Origin: Devosia sp. A16
GTDB taxonomy: Bacteria > Pseudomonadota > Alphaproteobacteria > Rhizobiales > Devosiaceae
NCBI RefSeq assembly: GCF_001402915.1
Contig: NZ_CP012945.1
Span: 4,937,501 to 5,001,500, forward strand
Direction: 5' to 3'
DNA length: 64,000 nt
A program made the position numbers and the translations under genes. Positions 33,382-42,250 of the stretch are shown in pieces (the stretch's first letter is position 1; each line of letters opens with the position of its first letter). The notes beneath the pieces are model-generated. The model made no database searches. It saw only the letters and a program-made list of their open reading frames with translations, and was not told where the DNA came from.

Positions 33382-33903
33382 ATGCGGACGCTTTCCGTTC
33401 CTCGGAACGATGGAGAGCTTATCCTGGCCCGCATGATCGCCTCGATCGCGCTGTTCTGTGCAGTCGCTTTGGTCGCTGCAGCATTTACGGTTCTCGGCTT
33501 CCGGTACAGCACCGCTGTGGTTGCGCAGCTGGCGGCCGCCGCCCCGGTACGAACCGACAATCTCAAACCCCGATATGAGCCGCGTTTCGCGTTGGCCAAG
33601 GCCGCCGACCTCGATGTCGCGCGGTCCGTACCGGTCAAGCCGGTAGCGCAAGCGCTGCCGCCCGAAGCGGCACTCCAGCCGGCGCCGGGGTTCACCCACA
33701 GCGTGACGGTCGAAGCCCTGCGGGTAAGGTCCGGCCCGGGACGGACCCAGCCCCAGGTGTTCACGCTCAAAGGCGGCACCTGGGTCAACATCAGCGACAA
33801 TGTGCGCGGCTGGGTCCGGATCACCGACCAGGCAGGCAAGACCGGCTGGGTCTATGGCAGTTTGTTGCGCCCACTCGACACCGCGCAGGTGCAGGCCCGC
33901 TGA
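33382..33903 (+). CDS. Exported or anchored SH3-domain protein
   Basis: A 173-residue protein with an N-terminal hydrophobic segment (ASIALFCAVALVAAAFTVLGF), a Pro/Ala-rich linker, and a C-terminal bacterial SH3 (SH3_3-like) domain: SVTVEALRVRSGPGRTQPQVFTLKGGTWVNI ... GWVRITDQAGKTGWVYGSLL. These domains bind peptidoglycan or metal ions. The start could be 33382 or the ATG at 33433, which would place the hydrophobic segment at the very N-terminus. It is isolated and monocistronic, pointing to a cell-envelope role. Confidence 0.85.
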   Translation: MRTLSVPRNDGELILARMIASIALFCAVALVAAAFTVLGFRYSTAVVAQLAAAAPVRTDNLKPRYEPRFALAKAADLDVARSVPVKPVAQALPPEAALQPAPGFTHSVTVEALRVRSGPGRTQPQVFTLKGGTWVNISDNVRGWVRITDQAGKTGWVYGSLLRPLDTAQVQAR

Positions 33904-33996
33904 CGCCCCTGCACACGAATCGCTGCTCCGGTCCGCCGCGATGGGAGCACGACAGCAGCCGGCATCCGCTTGACCTCCGGGTGCCGGCTGTGGACT

Positions 33997-34329
33997 TCAC
34001 GCAGCCTCGGAATCCTTTGCCGCGCTGGGCGCCAGCGTCACGCGCATGCCGTCCAGATCTTCGCTGAGCAGGATCTGGCAACTGAGCCGCGAGTTCGGCT
34101 TCTTGTCGAGCGTCGAGTAGAGCAGATCTTCCTCGTCGTCGCTCGGTTCGGGTAGCTTCTCGAACCAGCCATCCTCGACATAGACGTGGCACGTGGCGCA
34201 CGAACACGCGCCCCCGCACTCTGCCTTGATGTTGAGGCCCCAGTCGCGGATCACTTCCATCGTGCGCCAGCCATCGAGCCCTTCGAGCTCGTGTTCGACT
34301 CCGGATTGGTCGGTGACGAGGATCTTCAT
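33997..34329 (-). CDS. 2Fe-2S ferredoxin, adrenodoxin type
   Basis: A 110-residue ferredoxin. The cluster ligands are Cys38, Cys44 and Cys47 (ECGGACSCATC) and Cys84 (RLSCQI), the C-x5-C-x2-C-xn-C pattern of vertebrate-type/Isc ferredoxins. The start MKILVTDQ at 34329 is chosen because the upstream open frame runs through a tandem repeat. It lies downstream of the ferredoxin-NADP reductase on the same strand, so the pair probably delivers electrons to enzymes such as the nearby siroheme reductase. A paralog is at 41110-41430. Confidence 0.92.
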   Translation of the reverse strand: MKILVTDQSGVEHELEGLDGWRTMEVIRDWGLNIKAECGGACSCATCHVYVEDGWFEKLPEPSDDEEDLLYSTLDKKPNSRLSCQILLSEDLDGMRVTLAPSAAKDSEAA

Positions 34330-34351
34330 CGTGCCGGGCTCCCGGCGCGAT

Positions 34352-34452
34352 GGCAGTCGGCAGTCGGCAGTCGGCAGTAGAATAGGCTCGCCAAGCCACT
34401 GCACGCCGCTCGCAGAAAGCGTCCGACTGCCGACCGCCGACTGCCGACTGAC
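34352..34452. repeat. Heptamer tandem repeats in inverted orientation
   Basis: GGCAGTC repeated three and a half times (34352-34378), then a 46-bp spacer, then the reverse-complement units GACTGCC/GACCGCC/GACTGCC/GACTGAC (34425-34452). Together they can form a long hairpin with few mismatches. It occupies the gap between the ferredoxin reductase and ferredoxin genes and could weaken read-through. Confidence 0.8.
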
Positions 34453-34456
34453 GTCA

Positions 34457-35524
<1,068 letters not shown>

Positions 35525-35564
35525 TCAGGGTTGTGCGCAGCCTGTCACGCTCGGCGCGGCGAAA

Positions 35565-35594
35565 CGGCTGCCCCGCCGCGGCGGGGAACAGCCG
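35565..35594 (-). terminator. Weak terminator or hairpin between APS reductase and ferredoxin reductase genes
   Basis: On the minus strand CGGCTG-tt-CCCCGC, loop, GCGGGG-CAGCCG, followed by only TTT. The stem is strong but the T-tract short, so partial termination after the sulfur operon is the most that can be said. Confidence 0.45.
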
Positions 35595-35604
35595 TGAACT
35601 TTGA

Positions 35605-36891
35605 TCAGGCGTTCTCGAGCGCGCGGCGCAGGAACGGACGGGTGCCAACCGGCACCTCGGTCAGGCCGACCGGCTGATAGAACAGGTCGACGGTGGCGAG
35701 CTTGCCCTCCTCGAGGGCTTTGCGGGTCGGCTCATGCTTGACCACGAAGGCGTTCATGCCGCACCGGCGCATGTGCGGAATCTGATCGTGCAGCACGTCG
35801 CCCACGGCCCGCAACTCGCCCTTGTAGCCGTACCGCTCGGCGATGAGGCGCGAGGAGGAATAGCCGCGACCGTCGCCGAAGGCCGGGAAGTTGATGGCGA
35901 TCGAGCTGAAGCGATCGAGATCGCCTTTGACCAGCTCGACATTGTCGCCCGGCGAGACCAGGAGACCCACCGGATGCGGGTTGGCCAGTACGGCCTCTCG
36001 ATGCTCGAGGAACACCGGCAGCGGAATATGCGTGTAACGCACGGTGCCGGGATCATCGCCCTCGCCCCAGGCGCGGAACGGGTCGGCGATGAAGGCGCCG
36101 TCCTTGAAAAGGTTCAATTCCTGAGCGGCCATGGGTTTGGCGATGGCTCCGTTGAAATCGAAATGGATGCCGCACTCTTTCTTGTTGAGCCCGCGCCAGC
36201 GGCCGGCACGCGGATCTTCGCCTTCGGCCACCACGCTCGTGCACGGCGCGCAACCGATCGACTTGTAGCCCTTATTGTACAGCGGGTGCTCGGGCAACCC
36301 ATACTTGAGCTTGTAGGTCGTGATATCGGCATCGGAGAAATAGGCCAGCGGATTGACCTTGATACGGTCATCGCTGGTCAGCTCGAAATGCGGCAGCACG
36401 CCGCGCTCGGCGGTCTGGTAGCGCTTGCGGCCGGTGACCCAGCCCCCGAAACCCGAGACGGTGGCGTCGAGCGGCTCGGTCTTGCGGATATGGCAGCACG
36501 AATCCGGGTCGGTCTCCCACAGGTCGCCTTTGGGGTCGAAGCGCTCGATATCCTTGCTGTCGGGATGGAGCGCGATGACGTTGGTGAGGCCAAGGTGCCG
36601 CTTCAGCGTCTCGACATAATCGAGCGTTTCGGGGAAGTGCTTGCCGGTCTCGAGGAAATAGACCGGCAGGTCCTTGTTCACCTCCGAGACCATGTGCAGC
36701 AGCACCGAAGAATCGGCGCCGAAAGAGGAGACGATGGCGATGTCGTCGACCAGCAGCTCCTCGACGGCCTGGCGCAGCACGGCGACGCCGTCCATCTCGT
36801 CGAACATGCCATTGAGCGACATGATGCCGAGTTCACGCAGCTTGTCCGGCTTATGGGCCCGAACGCCCGAAGCGACGGCTAGATCAAGCAT
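35605..36891 (-). CDS. cysH: APS reductase (CysH) fused to DUF934
   Basis: A 428-residue two-domain protein. Residues 1-245 are an assimilatory adenylyl-sulfate reductase: P-loop-like SSFGADSSVLLH (55-66), CC at 132-133 and CAPC at 214-217 (the 4Fe-4S ligands that distinguish APS from PAPS reductases), and catalytic Cys240 in ECGIHF. Residues about 265-428 match DUF934, normally a separate protein encoded next to sulfite reductase: FRAWGEGDDPG, LVSPGDNVELVKGD, FPAFGDGRGYSSSRLIAERYGYKGELRAVGDVLHDQI. The frame is uninterrupted, so it is a genuine fusion or a lost stop. The start overlaps the reductase gene by 8 bp. DUF934 function is unknown. Confidence 0.93.
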   Translation of the reverse strand: MLDLAVASGVRAHKPDKLRELGIMSLNGMFDEMDGVAVLRQAVEELLVDDIAIVSSFGADSSVLLHMVSEVNKDLPVYFLETGKHFPETLDYVETLKRHLGLTNVIALHPDSKDIERFDPKGDLWETDPDSCCHIRKTEPLDATVSGFGGWVTGRKRYQTAERGVLPHFELTSDDRIKVNPLAYFSDADITTYKLKYGLPEHPLYNKGYKSIGCAPCTSVVAEGEDPRAGRWRGLNKKECGIHFDFNGAIAKPMAAQELNLFKDGAFIADPFRAWGEGDDPGTVRYTHIPLPVFLEHREAVLANPHPVGLLVSPGDNVELVKGDLDRFSSIAINFPAFGDGRGYSSSRLIAERYGYKGELRAVGDVLHDQIPHMRRCGMNAFVVKHEPTRKALEEGKLATVDLFYQPVGLTEVPVGTRPFLRRALENA

Positions 36892-38542
36892 TGCCGTACA
36901 GCGCCTCCTTGAACGGCGCGTCGCCCAGCCGGCGGTAGGCCGCGATGAACGGCTCGTCGGCGCTCTCGCGCTTCGCGATGTAAAGGTCGACCAGTCGCTC
37001 GATCGCAGCCGGCACTTCTTCGACGACGAAGCCGTGGCCGAGGATGTTGCCGATCGCGGCGTTCTCCGTGGCGTCCCCACCCACGGTGATCTGGTAGAGC
37101 TCGGTGCCCTTTTTCTCGACGCCCAGAATGCCGATGTGGCCGACGTGATGGTGGCCGCAGGCGTTGATGCAGCCCGAGATCTTGATCTTCAGGTCGCCGA
37201 TCTCGGCCTGCCGCTCGGGCGAGGCGAACTTGCGGCTGAGCTCCTGCGCCAGCGGGATCGAGCGGGCATTGGCCAAGGCACAGAAATCGAGCCCCGGGCA
37301 GCAGATGATGTCGGTGATCTGGCCGGCATTGCCTTCGGCCAGCTCGTGCTCGACCAGCTTGGCGTAAACCGCCGGCAGGTCGGCGATCCGCACATGCGGC
37401 AGCACCAGGTTCTGCTCGTGGCTGACGCGCAGCTCATCGAACGAATAGCGCTCGGCGAGGTCGGCAACCACATCCATCTGCTTGTCGGTGGCGTCGCCCG
37501 GCGCGCCGCCGGTCGGCTTCAGCGAGATGGTGACAGAGACATAGCCCGGCTGCCGATGCGCGCTGAGGTTGCGCTCGAGCCAGCGGCCGTAAGGCGGGTT
37601 GAGTATCTTTTCCTTCGCCACATCGACGGTGGTCTCGTTGACCAGCTCGTAGTCGGGCTGGGCGAAGTACCTGGTGATCCGGTCGAGCTCTTCCTGCGGC
37701 AGGGTCAGTACACCGCCCTTCACATGGGCGAACTCTTCCTCGACCTGCTCGCGGATGGTGTCGATGCCGGTCTCGTGCACCAGTATCTTGATGCGCGCCT
37801 TGTACTTGTTGTCCCGGCGGCCGTAGCGGTTGTATACGCGCAGGATGCTCTCGAGATAGGCGAGCAGGTGCTCGTGCGGCACGAACGGGCTGATCTGCTT
37901 GCCGATCATCGGCGTGCGGCCGAGACCGCCGCCGACCCAGACCTCCCAGCCGATCTCGCCAGCCGCGTTGGTCGCCGCCTGCAGGCCGATATCGTGGAAG
38001 CGGATCGCGGCGCGGTCGGTGGTCGAACCGGTCATGGCGATCTTGAACTTGCGCGGCAGGTAGCTGAACTCGGGGTGGAGCGACGACCACTGGCGCAGGA
38101 TCTCGGCGACCGGACGCGGATCGATGATTTCGTCGGCCGTGGCGCCGGCGAACTGGTCGGTGGTGATGTTGCGGATGCAGTTGCCCGAGGTCTGGATGGC
38201 GTGCATCTCCACCGACGCGAGGTCGGCCAGGATCTTCGGGATGTCGCGCAGCTTGGGCCAGTTGAACTGAATGTTCTGCCGCGTGGTGAAGTGGCCATAG
38301 CCGCGGTCGTAGTCGCGGGCGATGCGCGCCAGCATGCGCAGCTGCTTCGAGCTCATCGTGCCGTAGGGCACGGCGATCCGCAGCATATAGGCGTGGAGCT
38401 GCAGGTAGAGCCCGTTCATCAGCCGGAGCGGCCGGAACTGATCCTCGTTGAGCTCACCGGTCAGACGGCGGGCCACCTGGTCGGAAAACTGCGCCGTGCG
38501 CTCCTTCACGAACGCGGCGTCGAACTCGTCATATCGATACAT
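36884..38542 (-). CDS. cysI: Siroheme nitrite/sulfite reductase, ferredoxin type
   Basis: A 552-residue hemoprotein with the duplicated nitrite/sulfite reductase fold. Siroheme/4Fe-4S ligands are Cys415 and Cys421 (CCPGLDFC) and Cys458 and Cys462 (CINACGHHH). It is single-chain with no flavoprotein domain, so electrons must come from ferredoxin; a ferredoxin and its reductase are encoded downstream. Context with APS reductase and siroheme synthase makes sulfite the expected substrate. Overlaps with DUF2849 (14 bp) and cysH (8 bp) show one operon. Confidence 0.94.
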   Translation of the reverse strand: MYRYDEFDAAFVKERTAQFSDQVARRLTGELNEDQFRPLRLMNGLYLQLHAYMLRIAVPYGTMSSKQLRMLARIARDYDRGYGHFTTRQNIQFNWPKLRDIPKILADLASVEMHAIQTSGNCIRNITTDQFAGATADEIIDPRPVAEILRQWSSLHPEFSYLPRKFKIAMTGSTTDRAAIRFHDIGLQAATNAAGEIGWEVWVGGGLGRTPMIGKQISPFVPHEHLLAYLESILRVYNRYGRRDNKYKARIKILVHETGIDTIREQVEEEFAHVKGGVLTLPQEELDRITRYFAQPDYELVNETTVDVAKEKILNPPYGRWLERNLSAHRQPGYVSVTISLKPTGGAPGDATDKQMDVVADLAERYSFDELRVSHEQNLVLPHVRIADLPAVYAKLVEHELAEGNAGQITDIICCPGLDFCALANARSIPLAQELSRKFASPERQAEIGDLKIKISGCINACGHHHVGHIGILGVEKKGTELYQITVGGDATENAAIGNILGHGFVVEEVPAAIERLVDLYIAKRESADEPFIAAYRRLGDAPFKEALYGNA

Positions 38543-38840
38543 GGCCGTCCTCGTCGAGATGCTGCCGGTCGAAGCGCGGAGCCGTCGGGCCCTCGGCGCG
38601 GATGCGCTCGCGGATGCGGTCGGGATAAATCACCCCCTCGCGCAGCGATACGGTTTCGACCTCAATGGAGTTGATGCGTCCGGTCTTCTTGGTGGCGGCG
38701 ATGGCAGCATCCTTGGCCTCGGCCTCTTCCCTGAGGAAGACGCGCGCCTGCTGCAGCTCTTCGACCCACTTGCCCGCCCGGTCGAGATAGACCGTCGCGC
38801 CGCTCATCAGCTCATTGCCGGTGAGAATTTCCATGCTCAC
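38529..38840 (-). CDS. DUF2849 protein of the sulfite reductase operon
   Basis: A 103-residue protein matching DUF2849, a small family found beside siroheme-dependent reductases: LTGNELMSGATVYLDRAGKWVEELQQARVFLREEAEAKDAA followed by VSLREGVIYPDRIRERIRAEGPTAPRFD. The start is GTG at 38840, with AAGGTGG five bases upstream; ATG at 38834 is possible. It abuts the cysG stop and overlaps the reductase start. Function unknown; a role in reductase maturation is a guess from context. Confidence 0.88.
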   Translation of the reverse strand: MSMEILTGNELMSGATVYLDRAGKWVEELQQARVFLREEAEAKDAAIAATKKTGRINSIEVETVSLREGVIYPDRIRERIRAEGPTAPRFDRQHLDEDGHVSI

Positions 38841-40232
38841 TTACGCCACCTTGAATGCGGAGCTGGCGAGTTCGATCGCCTCGCTCCAGTCGCCATGAGC
38901 GATTGCCTCGCCCACGAAAATGATTGCCGGCCCGTCTTCGAGCTCGATGGTCCCCGAGGCCAGCGTGCCCAGCGTGCCGCGATAGAGCACCCGGTCCTTG
39001 CGCCCTGCCCTGACCACCACGCCGACCGGGATGCTCGCCGCCGCGCCTTCGGCGATCAGCCGCTCGGCGGTCGGCCCGGCTACGGATTTGCCCATGTAGA
39101 GTGCCAGCGTCAGCCCGGTCGAGGCGAGCGCCGCCCAGTGCTTCAGCTCCTCGGACTCGGCGCCATGCGCCGTGGCCAGCACGAAGCCGGTCGAGATCTT
39201 GCGCAGCGTTACCGGCGTCGCCGTATCGGCTGCGGCCGCCAACGCCGCGGTGACGCCGGGGACGATATGATAGGCAATGCCCGCGGCCTTCAGCGCATCG
39301 ATCTCTTCTCCGGCGCGGCCGAACACCATCGGGTCGCCGCCCTTGAGCCGCGCCACGCGCCTGCCGGCCTTGCCCAAGCGCACGATCAGCGCATTGATCT
39401 CGGCCTGGGTGAAGGAGTGATGGCCCTTCTGCTTGCCCACGAGGATGCGCTCGGCATCGCGCCGGCCCATCTCGACCGCCGCCGCGGGCACCAGGTGATC
39501 GTGGACGATCACATCGGCCTCCTGCAGCAGGCGCTGGGCCCTGAGGGTCAGCAGATCCTCGGAGCCGGGACCGGCGCCGATCAGCCAGACCACGCCGGGG
39601 CTGTCGCCCTCGGCGCCATGCTGAGCCAGCAGCGCCTCGGCCTTGGCCGCGCCCTGCCCGCGCAGCAGCGCCACCTCGACTTCCGGCGAGGTGACCAGTT
39701 CCTCGTAGTAGCGGCGCGCGCGCGCGCCGGGCAACAGCGCCGCCACCTTGTCGCGCATCGAGCCGGCGAGCTGGGCCAGCGCCCCGAGGTTCGGCGACAA
39801 GGCCGCTTCGATCCGCGCCCGGATCAGCCGCGCCAGCACGGGCGCATCGCCTTCGGTGGCGACGGCGATGCTCACCGGCGCCCGGTCGATGATCGAAGGC
39901 GTGTAGAAATCGCACTCGTCGGGAACGTCCACCACGTTTAGCGGTATGCGTCGGGCCCGCGCCGCGCGCTTGGCGGCCTCGCCGTCCGGACCGTGGTCGG
40001 CAACGAAAACCAGTGCCGCATCAACGAGATCGTCGTCCTCGAACGGGCGCTCCACCAGTGTGACCGGCACTTCGGAGAAATCGGCTTCGATGTTCTGGGA
40101 GACAATGACGACCAAAGCAGTCGTCTTAGTAACCAACCGGGCTTTGTTGAGGGCTTCTTCTCCACCGCCGATAATGACGATGCGCTGACCCTGGACTTTG
40201 TAGCTGACGGGGAATGTGTTGAGTTCACCCAT
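38841..40232 (-). CDS. cysG: Siroheme synthase CysG
   Basis: A 463-residue trifunctional enzyme that makes siroheme from uroporphyrinogen III. The N-terminal part (about 1-200) is the dehydrogenase/ferrochelatase domain with NAD motif IVIIGGGEEALNKARLV; the C-terminal part is the SAM-dependent methyltransferase with VWLIGAGPGSEDLLTLRAQRLLQEADVIVHD, LKGGDPMVFGRAGEEI and VPGVTAALAAAADTATPVT. It is the first gene of the sulfur operon (cysG, DUF2849, sulfite reductase, APS reductase-DUF934). A perfect palindrome lies 50 bp upstream. Confidence 0.95.
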   Translation of the reverse strand: MGELNTFPVSYKVQGQRIVIIGGGEEALNKARLVTKTTALVVIVSQNIEADFSEVPVTLVERPFEDDDLVDAALVFVADHGPDGEAAKRAARARRIPLNVVDVPDECDFYTPSIIDRAPVSIAVATEGDAPVLARLIRARIEAALSPNLGALAQLAGSMRDKVAALLPGARARRYYEELVTSPEVEVALLRGQGAAKAEALLAQHGAEGDSPGVVWLIGAGPGSEDLLTLRAQRLLQEADVIVHDHLVPAAAVEMGRRDAERILVGKQKGHHSFTQAEINALIVRLGKAGRRVARLKGGDPMVFGRAGEEIDALKAAGIAYHIVPGVTAALAAAADTATPVTLRKISTGFVLATAHGAESEELKHWAALASTGLTLALYMGKSVAGPTAERLIAEGAAASIPVGVVVRAGRKDRVLYRGTLGTLASGTIELEDGPAIIFVGEAIAHGDWSEAIELASSAFKVA

Positions 40233-40282
40233 TCACGGCCTTTCCGGAGCCGGATACATACTGACTTCGAGACTTCCGGACA

Positions 40283-40303
40283 AGCTATTGAAATTCAATA
40301 GCT
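40283..40303. promoter_or_regulatory. 21-bp perfect palindrome upstream of cysG
   Basis: Arms AGCTATTGAA and TTCAATAGCT around a single central A, all ten pairs matching. It lies 50 bp upstream of the cysG start in an AT-rich patch, where an operator for the sulfur operon would be expected. The AT-rich form resembles sites of Rrf2, Crp/Fnr or LysR-type sulfur regulators; which one cannot be told. Confidence 0.7.
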
Positions 40304-40416
40304 TTAATGTTTCCTCTGGCCGGTATGGATTAGAATTGCGTTGAGGCCGAACGATGTCAGCCGCGAAAAGAATCCATGCCTGCGTCCCATGGTGGAACGA
40401 TGACACTGCTACGGGC

Positions 40417-40787
40417 TCAAAGCGCGCTGCGGATATCGGTCTGACTGAAGTCGTCGCCGACGAAAAGCAAGGGGCAATCACGATCCTTGGCGAGAGCGTA
40501 GGCGAAGCAGTCGCCATAGTTGAGTTTGGCACGGTGCCGGCCCTTTCCGAACTCGGGGAAAGCCTCACCGACCTGGTATGCGAACTCCGCGGTCACAGGA
40601 ACGATGTCGAAATCGAGCCGCCCAAGAAGGTGGCGCATCTGAGGGGAGAGCTCTCGGGCCTCGGCAACAATTAGCGCCTCTGCAACAGTCGCAGTGGAGA
40701 TAAGCAACGGGGCTCCATGCTTGATCGCGTCCTTGCTGGCTCGTCTAGTATGATGGCCACCAGCGCGGATGTATCGACTGCAATCAC
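40417..40787 (-). pseudogene. VapC-type PIN toxin, frameshifted
   Basis: A PIN-domain toxin split between two frames. Reading from a GTG at 40787, which overlaps the antitoxin stop by 4 bp (GTGA), one frame gives VIAVDTSALVAIILDEPA and soon stops. The body continues in another frame as SKDAIKHGAPLLISTATVAEALIVAEARELSP ... LNYGDCFAYALAKDRDCPLLFVGDDFSQTDI. The switch falls near 40735-40748; the length of 371 bp fits loss of one base. All four acidic PIN residues (D of VDTS, E of AEAL, D of YGDC, D of GDDF) are present across the frames, so the inactivation looks recent, or is a sequencing error. Confidence 0.85.
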
Positions 40788-41044
40788 CAAGGCAACCCGT
40801 ACTCGTCGTACAGGTGATCCGAGCTATGCGCAGCGTCTGGTCCGGGAAGGCCCTTGCCTTTGGCGTCCTGAACGATCTCGTCAATGATGCGTCCACGTTC
40901 TTCGGGAGTCAGCGACGCTCGCTTGACCGGTCCTAGCTGCGCCACCGCACGTCCGTGCCTGGTCAAAACGATCTCCTCGCCCGCTTCCGCGCGGTCGAGC
41001 AGTTCTTCCAGCTTGTCGTGAGCTTCCTTGACGGAGATGTCCAT
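40784..41044 (-). CDS. Phd/YefM-type antitoxin
   Basis: An 86-residue antitoxin: MDISVKEAHDKLEELLDRAEAGEEIVLTRHGRAVAQLGPV is the standard Phd/YefM DNA-binding domain, followed by a toxin-binding tail ending YDEYGLPW. The ATG at 41044 has GAGG seven bases upstream; an ATG six codons earlier exists. It precedes the VapC-type toxin with a 4-bp overlap, the usual order. If the toxin is really broken, the antitoxin may remain as a repressor or protect against related toxins. Confidence 0.9.
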   Translation of the reverse strand: MDISVKEAHDKLEELLDRAEAGEEIVLTRHGRAVAQLGPVKRASLTPEERGRIIDEIVQDAKGKGLPGPDAAHSSDHLYDEYGLPW

Positions 41045-41109
41045 CCTAGACCTCAAAGGCATCCGAGCCTCTAATATAGGCGCCGGAAACCGTCCGGTCA
41101 AAGTCGGCC

Positions 41110-41912
<803 letters not shown>

Positions 41913-42250
41913 CCCCGCAACCCTTCCTACCGCCCGAACCTGGGCTATGGCAGGACGCTAGCGGGACCGGATGAAGGGCAGCCAAAACCAATGGGTACAA
42001 TCTTATCTATGCCCTTAACCGGCCGCATTCGGACCGGAAATTAACCTTCCATTAAGAATGCGTTCGGTTTGCCTCAAATTGTATGTATGTTTGAGGTCCA
42101 CCTAGCGTGCGGCGGCGTGGGGCATCGGGCAGACTGCGGGGCATTTGAATCGCATTTTACCCAATTTGGACGACTAACCGGAACCCCGGCGGTGGTCCAA
42201 TGCAGGCTCTGATCGACCGCCACGTGCCGATGCGAGAGTTGTAAAGAGTT
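41913..42250. other. Hpt/GPR divergent intergenic region
   Basis: 338 bp without a gene. It contains the perfect CtrA box at 42041-42055, an extra half-site TTAACC near 42015, and the promoters of two divergent genes. No terminator or further repeat is seen. Confidence 0.65.
42041..42055. promoter_or_regulatory. CtrA-type box TTAA-N7-TTAA
   Basis: TTAA, CCTTCCA, TTAA: a perfect CtrA consensus match, including the common TTAACC start. It lies 195 bp before the GPR-like start and 128 bp before the Hpt start. The other perfect match in the window is in the fliX/flgI region. Confidence 0.75.
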
